DNA from: Chloroflexota bacterium
GTDB taxonomy: Bacteria; Chloroflexota; Anaerolineae; Aggregatilineales; Phototrophicaceae
DNA length: 5,904 nucleotides
Direction: 5' to 3'
NCBI GenBank assembly: GCA_010092805.1
Contig: JAADYY010000400.1
Coordinates: forward strand, 1-5,904
The position numbers were made by a program, and so were the translations under genes. Numbering within the stretch: position 1 is the stretch's first letter; every line of letters starts with the position of its first letter. Under the pieces are notes generated by a model. The model searched no databases and had not been told where the DNA came from. It saw only the letters and a list, made by a program, of their open reading frames with translations. Positions 1 through 5,184 of this stretch are shown here, in pieces.

Positions 1-808
1 GATCAAGCAGGGTAGCCCCACGCACCCGCCGCAGAAACCACAGAATGATCAGGCTGTAGCCGCTCAAGACGATGCCGACGGTGAGCGACAGCGAGTCGAG
101 GGTCGCGTTGAGCAGCCGCACGATCAACAGCGTGATCAAGACGGTCGCCACGCCCAGCCACTCAACGCGCGTCAGGAACGGCAGCGCGTCATCTGCGTGC
201 GCCCGGCGCAGCCGCCCGACCAGCAGCAGCAGGGCGATGATCACGATCAGGCTGATGCCGCCAGCGATCAGAATCGCGCTGGGTTCGGTCGGTGGCCCCG
301 GCGTGAGCAGCAGTTCGGTCGGCGACCAGCGCGCCCAGAAGCCCCAGGCCAGCCCGATCACCGCCCCGACGATCACAGTCAGCGCGGTGGGCAGCCGCAG
401 CCCGCCGGCCAGCCGCAGGTAGAGGGCCAACACCAGCAGGCCGATCAAGGCGTGCGCGCCCAACGCCCGCGAGATCAGCGTGCGCGGCACCTCGACGAGC
501 GCGGTTTCCGGGTTGAGCAGCAGGCCGTTGCCGAGGCCATAGATCCCGGCCAGCGCGATCAAACTGAAGATGTTGTGCATCCGGAAGCGCGCGGCGATCT
601 CAAGGAGCAAAGTGCTCAGCGCGCTGTACCCAGCGACCAGCACCACCCACGCGAACGGCTCCCGGCCCAGCGGGTTCGTCCACAGCAGCACCTCCGACCC
701 GGCCAGCAGCAGGGCGGCCAGCAGCAGCCGCAGACTCCACGCATGACGCAGACTGCCCCCGCTCGGTGCGGCGCTTGATTCCGTGCGCGGACGCCGGATC
801 ACTCCCAT
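1..808 (-). CDS. Polytopic membrane protein of unknown function, 3' end beyond window
   Basis: This minus-strand frame stays open from the ATG at 808 to the left window edge, about 269 codons with no stop, so the C-terminus is missing. The translation starts MGVIRRPRTE. After a polar N-terminus of about 25 residues it shows about eight hydrophobic spans, roughly at residues 26-44, 52-70, 78-98, 111-131, 141-160, 178-198, 215-233 and 238-258. Charged loops separate some of them, for example GRLRRAHADD near 198-207. This pattern indicates an integral inner-membrane protein. The ATG lies inside the last codons of guaA and overlaps its stop by 10 bp, which suggests translational coupling; a GTG two codons later (802) is an alternative start. 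I see only a weak GGG at 818-820 as a ribosome site. I do not recognise the family: no transporter or enzyme motif is apparent, and it does not resemble NCS2 purine permeases. Opposite-strand frames here are low-complexity shadows. Confidence 0.82.
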   Translation of the reverse strand, partial: MGVIRRPRTESSAAPSGGSLRHAWSLRLLLAALLLAGSEVLLWTNPLGREPFAWVVLVAGYSALSTLLLEIAARFRMHNIFSLIALAGIYGLGNGLLLNPETALVEVPRTLISRALGAHALIGLLVLALYLRLAGGLRLPTALTVIVGAVIGLAWGFWARWSPTELLLTPGPPTEPSAILIAGGISLIVIIALLLLVGRLRRAHADDALPFLTRVEWLGVATVLITLLIVRLLNATLDSLSLTVGIVLSGYSLIILWFLRRVRGATLLD

Positions 809-2349
809 TCGATGGTGCCCGGCGGTTTGCTGGTGATGTCGTAGGTGACGCGGTTGACGCCCGGCACCTCATTGACGATCCGGCGGCTCACTTCCGCCAG
901 CAGGTCATAGGGCAGGCGCACCCAATCCGCCGTCATGAAGTCGTCGGTGGCGACAGCGCGCAATGCGACGGCTTCTTCGTAGGTGCGGTTGTCGCCCATC
1001 ACGCCGACGCTGCGCACCGGCAGCAGCACCGCGAAACTCTGCGCCGTCGCATTGCGCAGCAGCCCCTCGCGTTCCAGCACCTCCAGGAAGATGGCGTCGG
1101 CGGCGCGCAGCGTCTCCAGCCGCTCCCACGTGATCGCGCCCAGGCAGCGCACCGCCAGCCCCGGCCCAGGGAACGGCTGCCGCCAGACAATCGAGTCCGG
1201 CAGGCCGAGTTCCGTGCCCACGCGGCGCACCTCATCCTTGAACAGATCGCGCAGCGGCTCCACGAGTTGAAAGTGCAGATCATCGGGCAGGCCGCCGACG
1301 TTGTGATGACTCTTGATCACCCGCGACTGCCCGCTGCTGGCCGCGCTCTCGATCACATCGGGGTAGATCGTCCCCTGCGCCAGAAACGCGATGTCGTCGC
1401 GGCGGCGGGCTTCGGCGGCGAAGGTGTCGATGAACGCCTTACCGATGATCTTGCGCTTCTGCTCCGGGTCGGTGATGCCATCGAGCGCGCTGAGGAAGGT
1501 TTCCGTCGCATCAACTGCGACGAGGTTCATGCCGCGCTCCGCGCCGAAAATCCGCACGACCGACTCGGCTTCGCCCAGCCGCAGCAGCCCATTGTTGACG
1601 AACACCGCCACCAACTGATCGCCGATGGCCTGCTGAAGCAGCGCGCCCGTCACGGCGGAATCGACGCCGCCGCTGAGCGCCAGCAGCACGCGCTCACCGC
1701 CCACGCGCGCCCGAATCGCGGCGACGGCATCCTCGATGAACGCGCCCGGCGACCAGTTCGGCGCGCAGTTGCACACATTGAACACGAAGTTGCGCAAAAG
1801 CTGCCGTCCCTGCGGCGTATGCGCCACTTCCGGGTGAAACTGCACCCCGTAGAGGCCGCGCGCGGTGTCGCCGATGGCGGCGTAGGGCGAATTGTCCGAG
1901 GCGGCCAGCGCGGTGAACCCCGGCGGCGGCGACTCGATGCGGTCGCCGTGTGACATCCACACCGTCTGTGTGTGCGCCAGATCGCGAAACAGGGGGCTGG
2001 CGAGCGTCTGTGTGATCTGCGCGGAGCCATACTCGCGTTTCAGCGACCCCGCGACCGCCCCGCCGAGCGCGTGGGTGAGCGCCTGCATCCCGTAGCAGAT
2101 GCCAAGCACGGGCGCATGGCCGTCTTGCAGCGCGGCGGAGAGCTGCGGCGCGCCGGGGTCATAGACGCTGTTCGGCCCGCCAGACAGGATGTAGCCGCGC
2201 GGCTCATGCTGGTTGATCTGCGCGGGGGCGGCGTTGTAGGGGAAGACTTCCGCGTAAACGCCCTGCTCCCGCACGCGCCGGGCGATCAGTTGCGTGTACT
2301 GCGAGCCGTAATCGAGGACGGCAATGCCGCCGTGACGCGGGTCGGTCAT
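799..2349 (-). CDS. guaA: GMP synthase (glutamine-hydrolysing)
   Basis: GuaA catalyses XMP + ATP + glutamine to GMP + AMP + PPi + glutamate, the last step of guanine nucleotide synthesis, in the cytoplasm. Numbering from the ATG at 2349 (516 aa), the N-terminal class I glutamine amidotransferase begins VLDYGSQYTQLIARR. It carries the nucleophile Cys85 in GICYGMQAL and His172/Glu174 in QFHPEV. The ATP pyrophosphatase domain has the SGGVDS P-loop at 226-231, then AQGTIYPDVIES and KSHHNVGGLP. The C-terminal dimerisation domain has RQPFPGPGLAVR and ends KPPGTIEWE. The length matches the family (E. coli about 525 aa). An upstream ATG at 2367 would add six residues and overlap xpt by 11 bp. I prefer 2349 because GAGGA at 2361-2365 lies upstream of it (11 nt, slightly long) and the distance to the DYGSQ motif is then typical. 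One oddity is VNNG where many homologues have VDNG or VDHG (Asn at about 252). Confidence 0.98.
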   Translation of the reverse strand: MTDPRHGGIAVLDYGSQYTQLIARRVREQGVYAEVFPYNAAPAQINQHEPRGYILSGGPNSVYDPGAPQLSAALQDGHAPVLGICYGMQALTHALGGAVAGSLKREYGSAQITQTLASPLFRDLAHTQTVWMSHGDRIESPPPGFTALAASDNSPYAAIGDTARGLYGVQFHPEVAHTPQGRQLLRNFVFNVCNCAPNWSPGAFIEDAVAAIRARVGGERVLLALSGGVDSAVTGALLQQAIGDQLVAVFVNNGLLRLGEAESVVRIFGAERGMNLVAVDATETFLSALDGITDPEQKRKIIGKAFIDTFAAEARRRDDIAFLAQGTIYPDVIESAASSGQSRVIKSHHNVGGLPDDLHFQLVEPLRDLFKDEVRRVGTELGLPDSIVWRQPFPGPGLAVRCLGAITWERLETLRAADAIFLEVLEREGLLRNATAQSFAVLLPVRSVGVMGDNRTYEEAVALRAVATDDFMTADWVRLPYDLLAEVSRRIVNEVPGVNRVTYDITSKPPGTIEWE

Positions 2350-2356
2350 GGGCGCA

Positions 2357-2941
2357 TCAGTCCTCATCCGCGAAGATAATCTGGCCGGCAGCCATGCTGC
2401 TGATCGTCGCCAGCGCGTGGATCGGGATGTCGTAGCCCGCTTGACGCATCAATTCGCGCCCGCCCTCAAACGACTTCTCGATCACCACGCCCACGCCAAT
2501 CACCCGCGACTCGGCGCTGCGCACCATCCGCGCCAGCGCTTGCAGCGTCCTACCGCTCGCCAGAAAGTCGTCGATGATCAGCACATTCTGATCGGGCGGC
2601 AGGAACTCCGCCGACACCAGCAGGTTGACATCGATGCCTTTGGTGTGGCTCGGCGCGGTTTCCAGAAAGACCGGCCCGGCCATCGTGATCGGTTTGGTTT
2701 TGCGGGCGTAAACGACGGGCACATCGAGCGCGAGGCCGGTCATCATCGCTGGGACGATGCCGGAGATCTCGGCGGTGAGGATGCGGTCGACGGCTAGGTG
2801 CCGGAAGTACACCGCCAGCGACTCGCCGATTTGAAGCATCAGCGTGGGGTCAAGCTGGTGGTTGATGATGCTGTCCACTTTGAGAATGCCGTTGCCCAGG
2901 TTGCGGCCTTCGGCGCGGATTCTGGCTCTCAGTGCGTCCAT
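2357..2941 (-). CDS. xpt: Xanthine phosphoribosyltransferase
   Basis: This type I phosphoribosyltransferase transfers ribose-5-phosphate from PRPP to xanthine to give XMP, a cytoplasmic purine salvage step. The 194-residue product has the same length as Bacillus subtilis Xpt and resembles it from end to end. The N-terminus MDALRARIRAEG and KVDSIINHQLDP (21-32) match the Bacillus pattern, EISGIVPA lies at 58-65, the PRPP-binding loop VLIIDDFLASGRT is at 120-132, and GVGVVIEKSF is at about 149-158. The ATG at 2941 is well supported, because an in-frame TAA at 2954-2956 rules out anything longer. GATGGA at 2948-2953 is a plausible weak ribosome site. The gene sits 7 bp upstream of the preferred guaA start (or overlaps the longer guaA ORF by 11 bp), so the product XMP is handed to the next enzyme encoded on the same message. 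No purine riboswitch is visible upstream. Confidence 0.95.
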   Translation of the reverse strand: MDALRARIRAEGRNLGNGILKVDSIINHQLDPTLMLQIGESLAVYFRHLAVDRILTAEISGIVPAMMTGLALDVPVVYARKTKPITMAGPVFLETAPSHTKGIDVNLLVSAEFLPPDQNVLIIDDFLASGRTLQALARMVRSAESRVIGVGVVIEKSFEGGRELMRQAGYDIPIHALATISSMAAGQIIFADED

Positions 2942-2952
2942 GCTGCGTCCAT
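2933..2952. repeat. 9-bp tandem direct repeat at the xpt start codon
   Basis: TGCGTCCAT occurs at 2933-2941 and again at 2944-2952 (11-bp period). On the minus strand each copy reads ATGGACGCA, so there are two ATGs. The second is the xpt start. The first (2952) is out of frame and opens a seven-codon frame ending at TGA 2929-2931, overlapping the xpt start. It may simply be a chance micro-duplication. Confidence 0.6.
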
Positions 2953-2996
2953 CTTACATCCAAACTGTGTCCTGCGTCGGGTCATCGGTCAGCCGC

Positions 2997-3323
2997 TCAC
3001 GGTGTGGGGGTGTGGCCGCCCGCCTCTTCAAACACTTCGGCGAACACCATCTCGAAGCTGCCGGGCGGGAAGGTGTTCAATTGGCCGCCCGCCTCCTGGC
3101 CCGCCGCCGAATTCAGCGCGCCTTGCATCTGCGGGTAATCGTCGAAGTAGACTTCCAGCACACGATAATACGGCGAGTCGCCCATTGGGCTGCCGAGCAC
3201 GCTGCTCACCTGCCGCCGCTTGACGTTCGGCATCCGTTCGACCAGCGCCAGAAAATCGTTGTAGCTGTTCTCGAACGCCGCTTGCTGACTGGGCTTATGA
3301 AACACAATCATGAATTTGACCAT
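2997..3323 (-). CDS. EthD-family small protein
   Basis: The 108-residue product begins MVKFMIVFHKPS and looks like an EthD-type member of the dimeric alpha/beta-barrel (ferredoxin-like) superfamily. Visible family features are the beta-strand start MVKFMIVFHK (1-10), a helix around AAFENSYNDFLALVER (15-30), VLGSP at 42-46, YYRVLEVYFDDYPQMQGAL (52-70), and the C-terminal part SAAGQEAGGQL (72-82) followed by FPPGSFEMVFAEV. EthD was named for an auxiliary protein of ETBE degradation, and most members have no defined activity. No catalytic residues can be assigned here. I chose the ATG at 3323 because it starts at the usual family boundary and GGAAG (3332-3336) lies 8 nt upstream. A GTG at 3338 would add five residues and has an in-frame TGA immediately before it. 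The gene is first in the block, 55 bp ahead of xpt with no terminator between, so co-transcription with purine salvage genes is likely. Confidence 0.85.
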   Translation of the reverse strand: MVKFMIVFHKPSQQAAFENSYNDFLALVERMPNVKRRQVSSVLGSPMGDSPYYRVLEVYFDDYPQMQGALNSAAGQEAGGQLNTFPPGSFEMVFAEVFEEAGGHTPTP

Positions 3324-3372
3324 CACTGCCGCTTCCACTCATCCTCATGCGCCGAGCGTTTCATACGGCGCT

Positions 3373-3410
3373 GATTTTTCGAGTTTGCACTGGTTTCATT
3401 AGATTTTTCG
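3373..3410. repeat. Direct repeat pair GATTTTTCG in the leader of the EthD-xpt-guaA block
   Basis: GATTTTTCG is present at 3373-3381 and 3402-3410, 29 bp start to start, in the AT-rich leader upstream of the EthD gene. The second copy abuts the candidate -10 element at 3398-3403. Same-orientation copies near three helical turns apart could be a protein-binding pair, but nine bases in AT-rich DNA can also recur by chance. Confidence 0.45.
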
Positions 3411-3426
3411 GTTGTTATTTGAATAA
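3398..3426 (-). promoter_or_regulatory. Weak candidate promoter for the EthD-xpt-guaA block
   Basis: Reading the minus strand, TCTAAT (3398-3403) matches the TATAAT -10 consensus at five of six bases. It lies 17 bp downstream of TTATTC (3421-3426), which is a poor -35. This is the best-placed -10 in the AT-rich stretch before the EthD start and would give a leader of roughly 65-70 nt. The poor -35 keeps this tentative; the block might use an activator or another sigma factor. Confidence 0.25.
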
Positions 3427-3502
3427 ATCGCTCAATTTTTTCTGCACAAACGATGAGAATAGCCAACACATGGCTCAGCGCATCAAAGCGCTTGCGCCGA
3501 CG

Positions 3503-3528
3503 AAAAAACCGGGCTGCGCACAGCCCGG
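3503..3528 (-). terminator. Rho-independent terminator of the DUF883-like gene
   Basis: On the minus strand a perfect 8-bp GC-rich stem, CCGGGCTG / CAGCCCGG (3521-3528 with 3509-3516), has a four-base loop (3517-3520) and is followed at once by TTTTTT (3503-3508). It begins about 33 nt after the TAA of the 3562-3936 gene, as expected for its intrinsic terminator. On the plus strand only CCTTT follows the stem, so any activity in that direction would be weaker. It separates this gene from the EthD-xpt-guaA block. Confidence 0.92.
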
Positions 3529-3561
3529 CCTTTCGCTCAACTCAGATGAAGCAGACGGTCG

Positions 3562-3936
3562 TTACGACCAACTGCTGCGCCCGTTGCTGCGCAGAATCAG
3601 CCCGACGACCACACCGACGGCGAAAGCGATCACCAAATTGCGGATCGGGTTGCGCGAGACTTCTTCCTCGATGGCGTGGGTCACGTCGCTGCCCATCTGC
3701 TCATAGGAGGTGGTGTTGAGGTAGTTGGCCGCGCGTTCCAGCCCCTCAGCGACCTCGTCGGCCCGCTCCAGATCGTCGGCGCTGATCGAGTCGGTCTGGC
3801 GCACTTCGCGGCGGATGGTCTCCGCGCCTTCATTCAACTGCTGCACAATTGTCGACTTGACTTCGTCGGCCCGCTGCCGCGCTTCACGCGCCCATTCGCC
3901 CAGGGCTTCGCGGCGTTCATTGCTGTTTTCGCTCAC
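3562..3936 (-). CDS. Small tail-anchored DUF883/YqjD-like membrane protein
   Basis: The 124-residue product has a long charged, helix-forming N-terminal part (about residues 1-95, rich in Glu, Arg, Ala and Gln, probably coiled coil). It is followed by one hydrophobic segment, LVIAFAVGVVVGLIL (about 101-115), with glycines spaced every four residues, and a short polar tail RSNGRSSWS. The junction SRNPIRN just before the membrane segment and this layout resemble the E. coli YqjD/ElaB (DUF883) proteins, inner-membrane-anchored proteins linked to ribosome binding in stationary phase. Sequence similarity is limited to architecture and the NP-x(n)-glycine-rich anchor, so function here is inference. 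The start is GTG at 3936, preceded 9 nt upstream by AAAGGA (3946-3951). The gene is monocistronic: its own promoter (3996-4024) lies upstream and its own terminator (3503-3528) downstream. Alternatively it could be a generic apolipoprotein-like or stress-related helical protein. Confidence 0.85.
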   Translation of the reverse strand: MSENSNERREALGEWAREARQRADEVKSTIVQQLNEGAETIRREVRQTDSISADDLERADEVAEGLERAANYLNTTSYEQMGSDVTHAIEEEVSRNPIRNLVIAFAVGVVVGLILRSNGRSSWS

Positions 3937-3995
3937 TGCTACGCATCCTTTGCTGCTAAGCTCATCGCTTGAAGACTCGGCCTAATCTAACACTC

Positions 3996-4024
3996 ATTAT
4001 ACCAAACAGGCCGCACCATGTCAC
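3996..4024 (-). promoter_or_regulatory. Near-consensus sigma70-type promoter for the DUF883-like gene
   Basis: On the minus strand GTGACA (4019-4024, five of six to TTGACA) is followed after exactly 17 bp by TATAAT (3996-4001, six of six). Transcription would start near 3989, leaving about 50 nt of leader before the GTG start at 3936, with AAAGGA in between. It is the strongest promoter in the window and suggests constitutive or high expression. Confidence 0.78.
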
Positions 4025-4065
4025 CGAAGCCATCGCGTATAAAGCGGCTGCGGACGACGTTGTTG

Positions 4066-4077
4066 TCACAAAAGTGA
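4066..4077. repeat. Small inverted repeat in the divergent intergenic region
   Basis: TCAC-AAAA-GTGA is a perfect 4-bp inverted repeat with a 4-bp centre. It lies between the minus-strand promoter at 3996-4024 and the plus-strand -10 candidate at 4136-4141. It could be an operator for the divergent genes, but it is short and no regulator gene is adjacent. Confidence 0.3.
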
Positions 4078-4135
4078 TACGGTTCTCACCCAGGCGCAAC
4101 GCAAATCTTTATGCCGTATGGCTGGTGAATGCCAA

Positions 4136-4141
4136 TATAAT
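4136..4141 (+). promoter_or_regulatory. Candidate -10 element for the methyltransferase gene
   Basis: A perfect TATAAT stands at 4136-4141 in an AT-rich stretch. No recognisable -35 occurs 16-18 bp upstream. If used, transcription would begin near 4148, after the ATG at 4118, and would give a leader of about 33 nt to the GTG at 4181, with GGGA (4167-4170) as the ribosome site. It therefore helps decide the start of the methyltransferase gene. Confidence 0.35.
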
Positions 4142-4180
4142 TCAGCAAAGATCTACAAAAAGAGTTGGGATCAGAAATCT

Positions 4181-5089
4181 GTGACCTCAAGAGAACCGCA
4201 AGCAAATCAAACGGCTCAGGAAGCGTCGCCGACCGCCCGCCCCACGCATGACTCGATGGGCTTGGGGCGCACTTCCGGGCAGCGCGGCGCGGAGATCTTC
4301 GCAGGCATCCGCGCCGAGAATTTTCCGTCGCCGCTCACCAACGCGCTGGCGACCTGGGGCGGGCGTGTTTCGGCGCGCGTGCTGATGGCGCTCTCCAAAC
4401 GTTTCATACGCGACATGCAGCCGAACACCAACTACATGATCGTGCGCAACAAAGGCCTCACGCAGTTGGTGCAGGCCGAACTCCCCGAAGATCAGTCCGA
4501 TCTGCTGCTGATCGATATTGGGTCGGGCTTTTCGCCGCGCGGCGTCGAGCTGGCCTGGGCGCTGCCGCACGCGCAGATCGTCGAAATTGACCTGCCGGAC
4601 GTGGTGCGCGAGAAACAGGCGCGGTTGGAGCGCGCACGCGATGTCGAAGCGCCGACGAATATTCGCTGGTTGGCGGCAGATCTAGGCGTGGTGCAGTTGG
4701 CCGAGGTGCTGGGCGACCTGCGCGCCGATGTCATCTCCGCGGAAGGCTTGACGCCCTACTTCCCGCCGAACGAGCTGATCGAGATGACGAGCCACTTCCG
4801 CGCGTGCATGAAGCCGCACGGCGTGTTCGTCAGCGACATGGCCTGGAAAGCGGGCAATCGCGCTGCTGGGCCGGGCGCGTCGTTCGTCAGCCGGCAGGCG
4901 GGCCGCTACCTGGGCGCGATGGAGGATCAGGAACAGGCGTGCAGCATCTTCGAAGCGGCGGGGTATGCCGAAACGATGATCTACATGCCCACCGAAGTGG
5001 CGCAACGCTTCGATCTGCCGCAGCCGGTGGCGGATCTGCAATTCATGGTGGTGGCGCGCAACCAGGCGAAATCGCCCGCCGCTGAGTGA
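4181..5089 (+). CDS. SAM-dependent methyltransferase, leucine carboxyl methyltransferase-like
   Basis: The product is a class I (Rossmann-fold) methyltransferase. Numbering from the GTG at 4181 (302 aa), glycine-rich motif I is LLLIDIGSGFSPRG (about 108-121). An acidic ribose-binding strand EIDLPDVVREKQARL follows at 135-149, AADL at about 165, and ISAEGLTPYFPP at 185-196. The IGSG-x-S-x-R, E-x-DLP and xEGLxPYF signatures are those of the LCMT/Tcmp-like family, whose members methylate carboxyl or hydroxyl groups of proteins or small molecules. The substrate cannot be read here. The first 30 or so residues are polar and low in structure (SREPQANQTAQEAS). A longer frame from the ATG at 4118 is possible, but it has no ribosome site and would start before the TATAAT at 4136. 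GTG 4181 has GGGA 10 nt upstream. The gene is divergent from the DUF883-like gene and convergent with gpsA, so it is probably a single-gene unit. Confidence 0.88.
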   Translation: MTSREPQANQTAQEASPTARPTHDSMGLGRTSGQRGAEIFAGIRAENFPSPLTNALATWGGRVSARVLMALSKRFIRDMQPNTNYMIVRNKGLTQLVQAELPEDQSDLLLIDIGSGFSPRGVELAWALPHAQIVEIDLPDVVREKQARLERARDVEAPTNIRWLAADLGVVQLAEVLGDLRADVISAEGLTPYFPPNELIEMTSHFRACMKPHGVFVSDMAWKAGNRAAGPGASFVSRQAGRYLGAMEDQEQACSIFEAAGYAETMIYMPTEVAQRFDLPQPVADLQFMVVARNQAKSPAAE

Positions 5090-5102
5090 TCGTCTGAGTG
5101 AT
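5083..5102 (+). repeat. 8-bp tandem repeat giving a double in-frame stop
   Basis: TGAGTGAT occurs at 5083-5090 and 5095-5102 with a 12-bp period. The methyltransferase stop TGA is at 5087-5089. Because the period is a multiple of three, the second copy places another in-frame TGA at 5099-5101. It is a micro-duplication around the stop codon. Confidence 0.5.
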
Positions 5103-5152
5103 TCTCAAGCCGCCTGCGCCGGGGTTTTCGCACACAGCGCGGCACCTCTCCG

Positions 5153-5184
5153 CTGATCAGGACGGATCAGTTGTCCGGCTGATC
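5153..5184. repeat. Alternating inverted repeat at the 3' end of gpsA
   Basis: CTGATC (5153-5158), GATCAG (5165-5170) and CTGATC (5179-5184) form three six-base arms. The middle arm can pair with either neighbour, giving two mutually exclusive hairpins with loops of 6 and 8 bases. They span the gpsA stop codon in the short convergent intergenic region. No T-run follows on either strand, so this is not a standard intrinsic terminator. Otherwise 5090-5166 shows no gene and no clear terminator. Confidence 0.4.

Noticed and set aside
197..778. A 193-codon plus-strand frame rich in Gln, Arg and Pro opposite the membrane protein
   Set aside because: It is low-complexity sequence produced by antisense reading of Leu/Val/Ala membrane codons; the minus strand gives coherent membrane spans.
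1..808. Membrane protein as the xanthine permease partner of xpt (NCS2 type)
   Set aside because: Gene order is suggestive, but the visible sequence lacks any recognisable NCS2 motif and the spans and loops do not resemble that family.
766..1953. A 395-codon plus-strand frame opposite guaA
   Set aside because: It is antisense to an unmistakable GuaA; its translation is rich in Arg, His, Gln and Ala with no fold-like pattern. It is a GC-skew shadow.
2348..2797. Plus-strand frame opposite xpt
   Set aside because: It is a shadow of a well-matched Xpt gene.
2942..2996. Separate promoter or terminator between the EthD gene and xpt
   Set aside because: The 55-bp gap has no -10/-35 pair and no hairpin with a T-run; co-transcription is simpler.
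3339..3502. Purine riboswitch in the leader of the xpt-containing block
   Set aside because: Xpt operons in Firmicutes often have one, but I could not find the conserved core of the purine aptamer or a terminator/antiterminator pair on the minus strand here.
4682..5041. Minus-strand frame opposite the methyltransferase
   Set aside because: It is His/Arg-rich shadow composition; the plus strand carries complete methyltransferase motifs.
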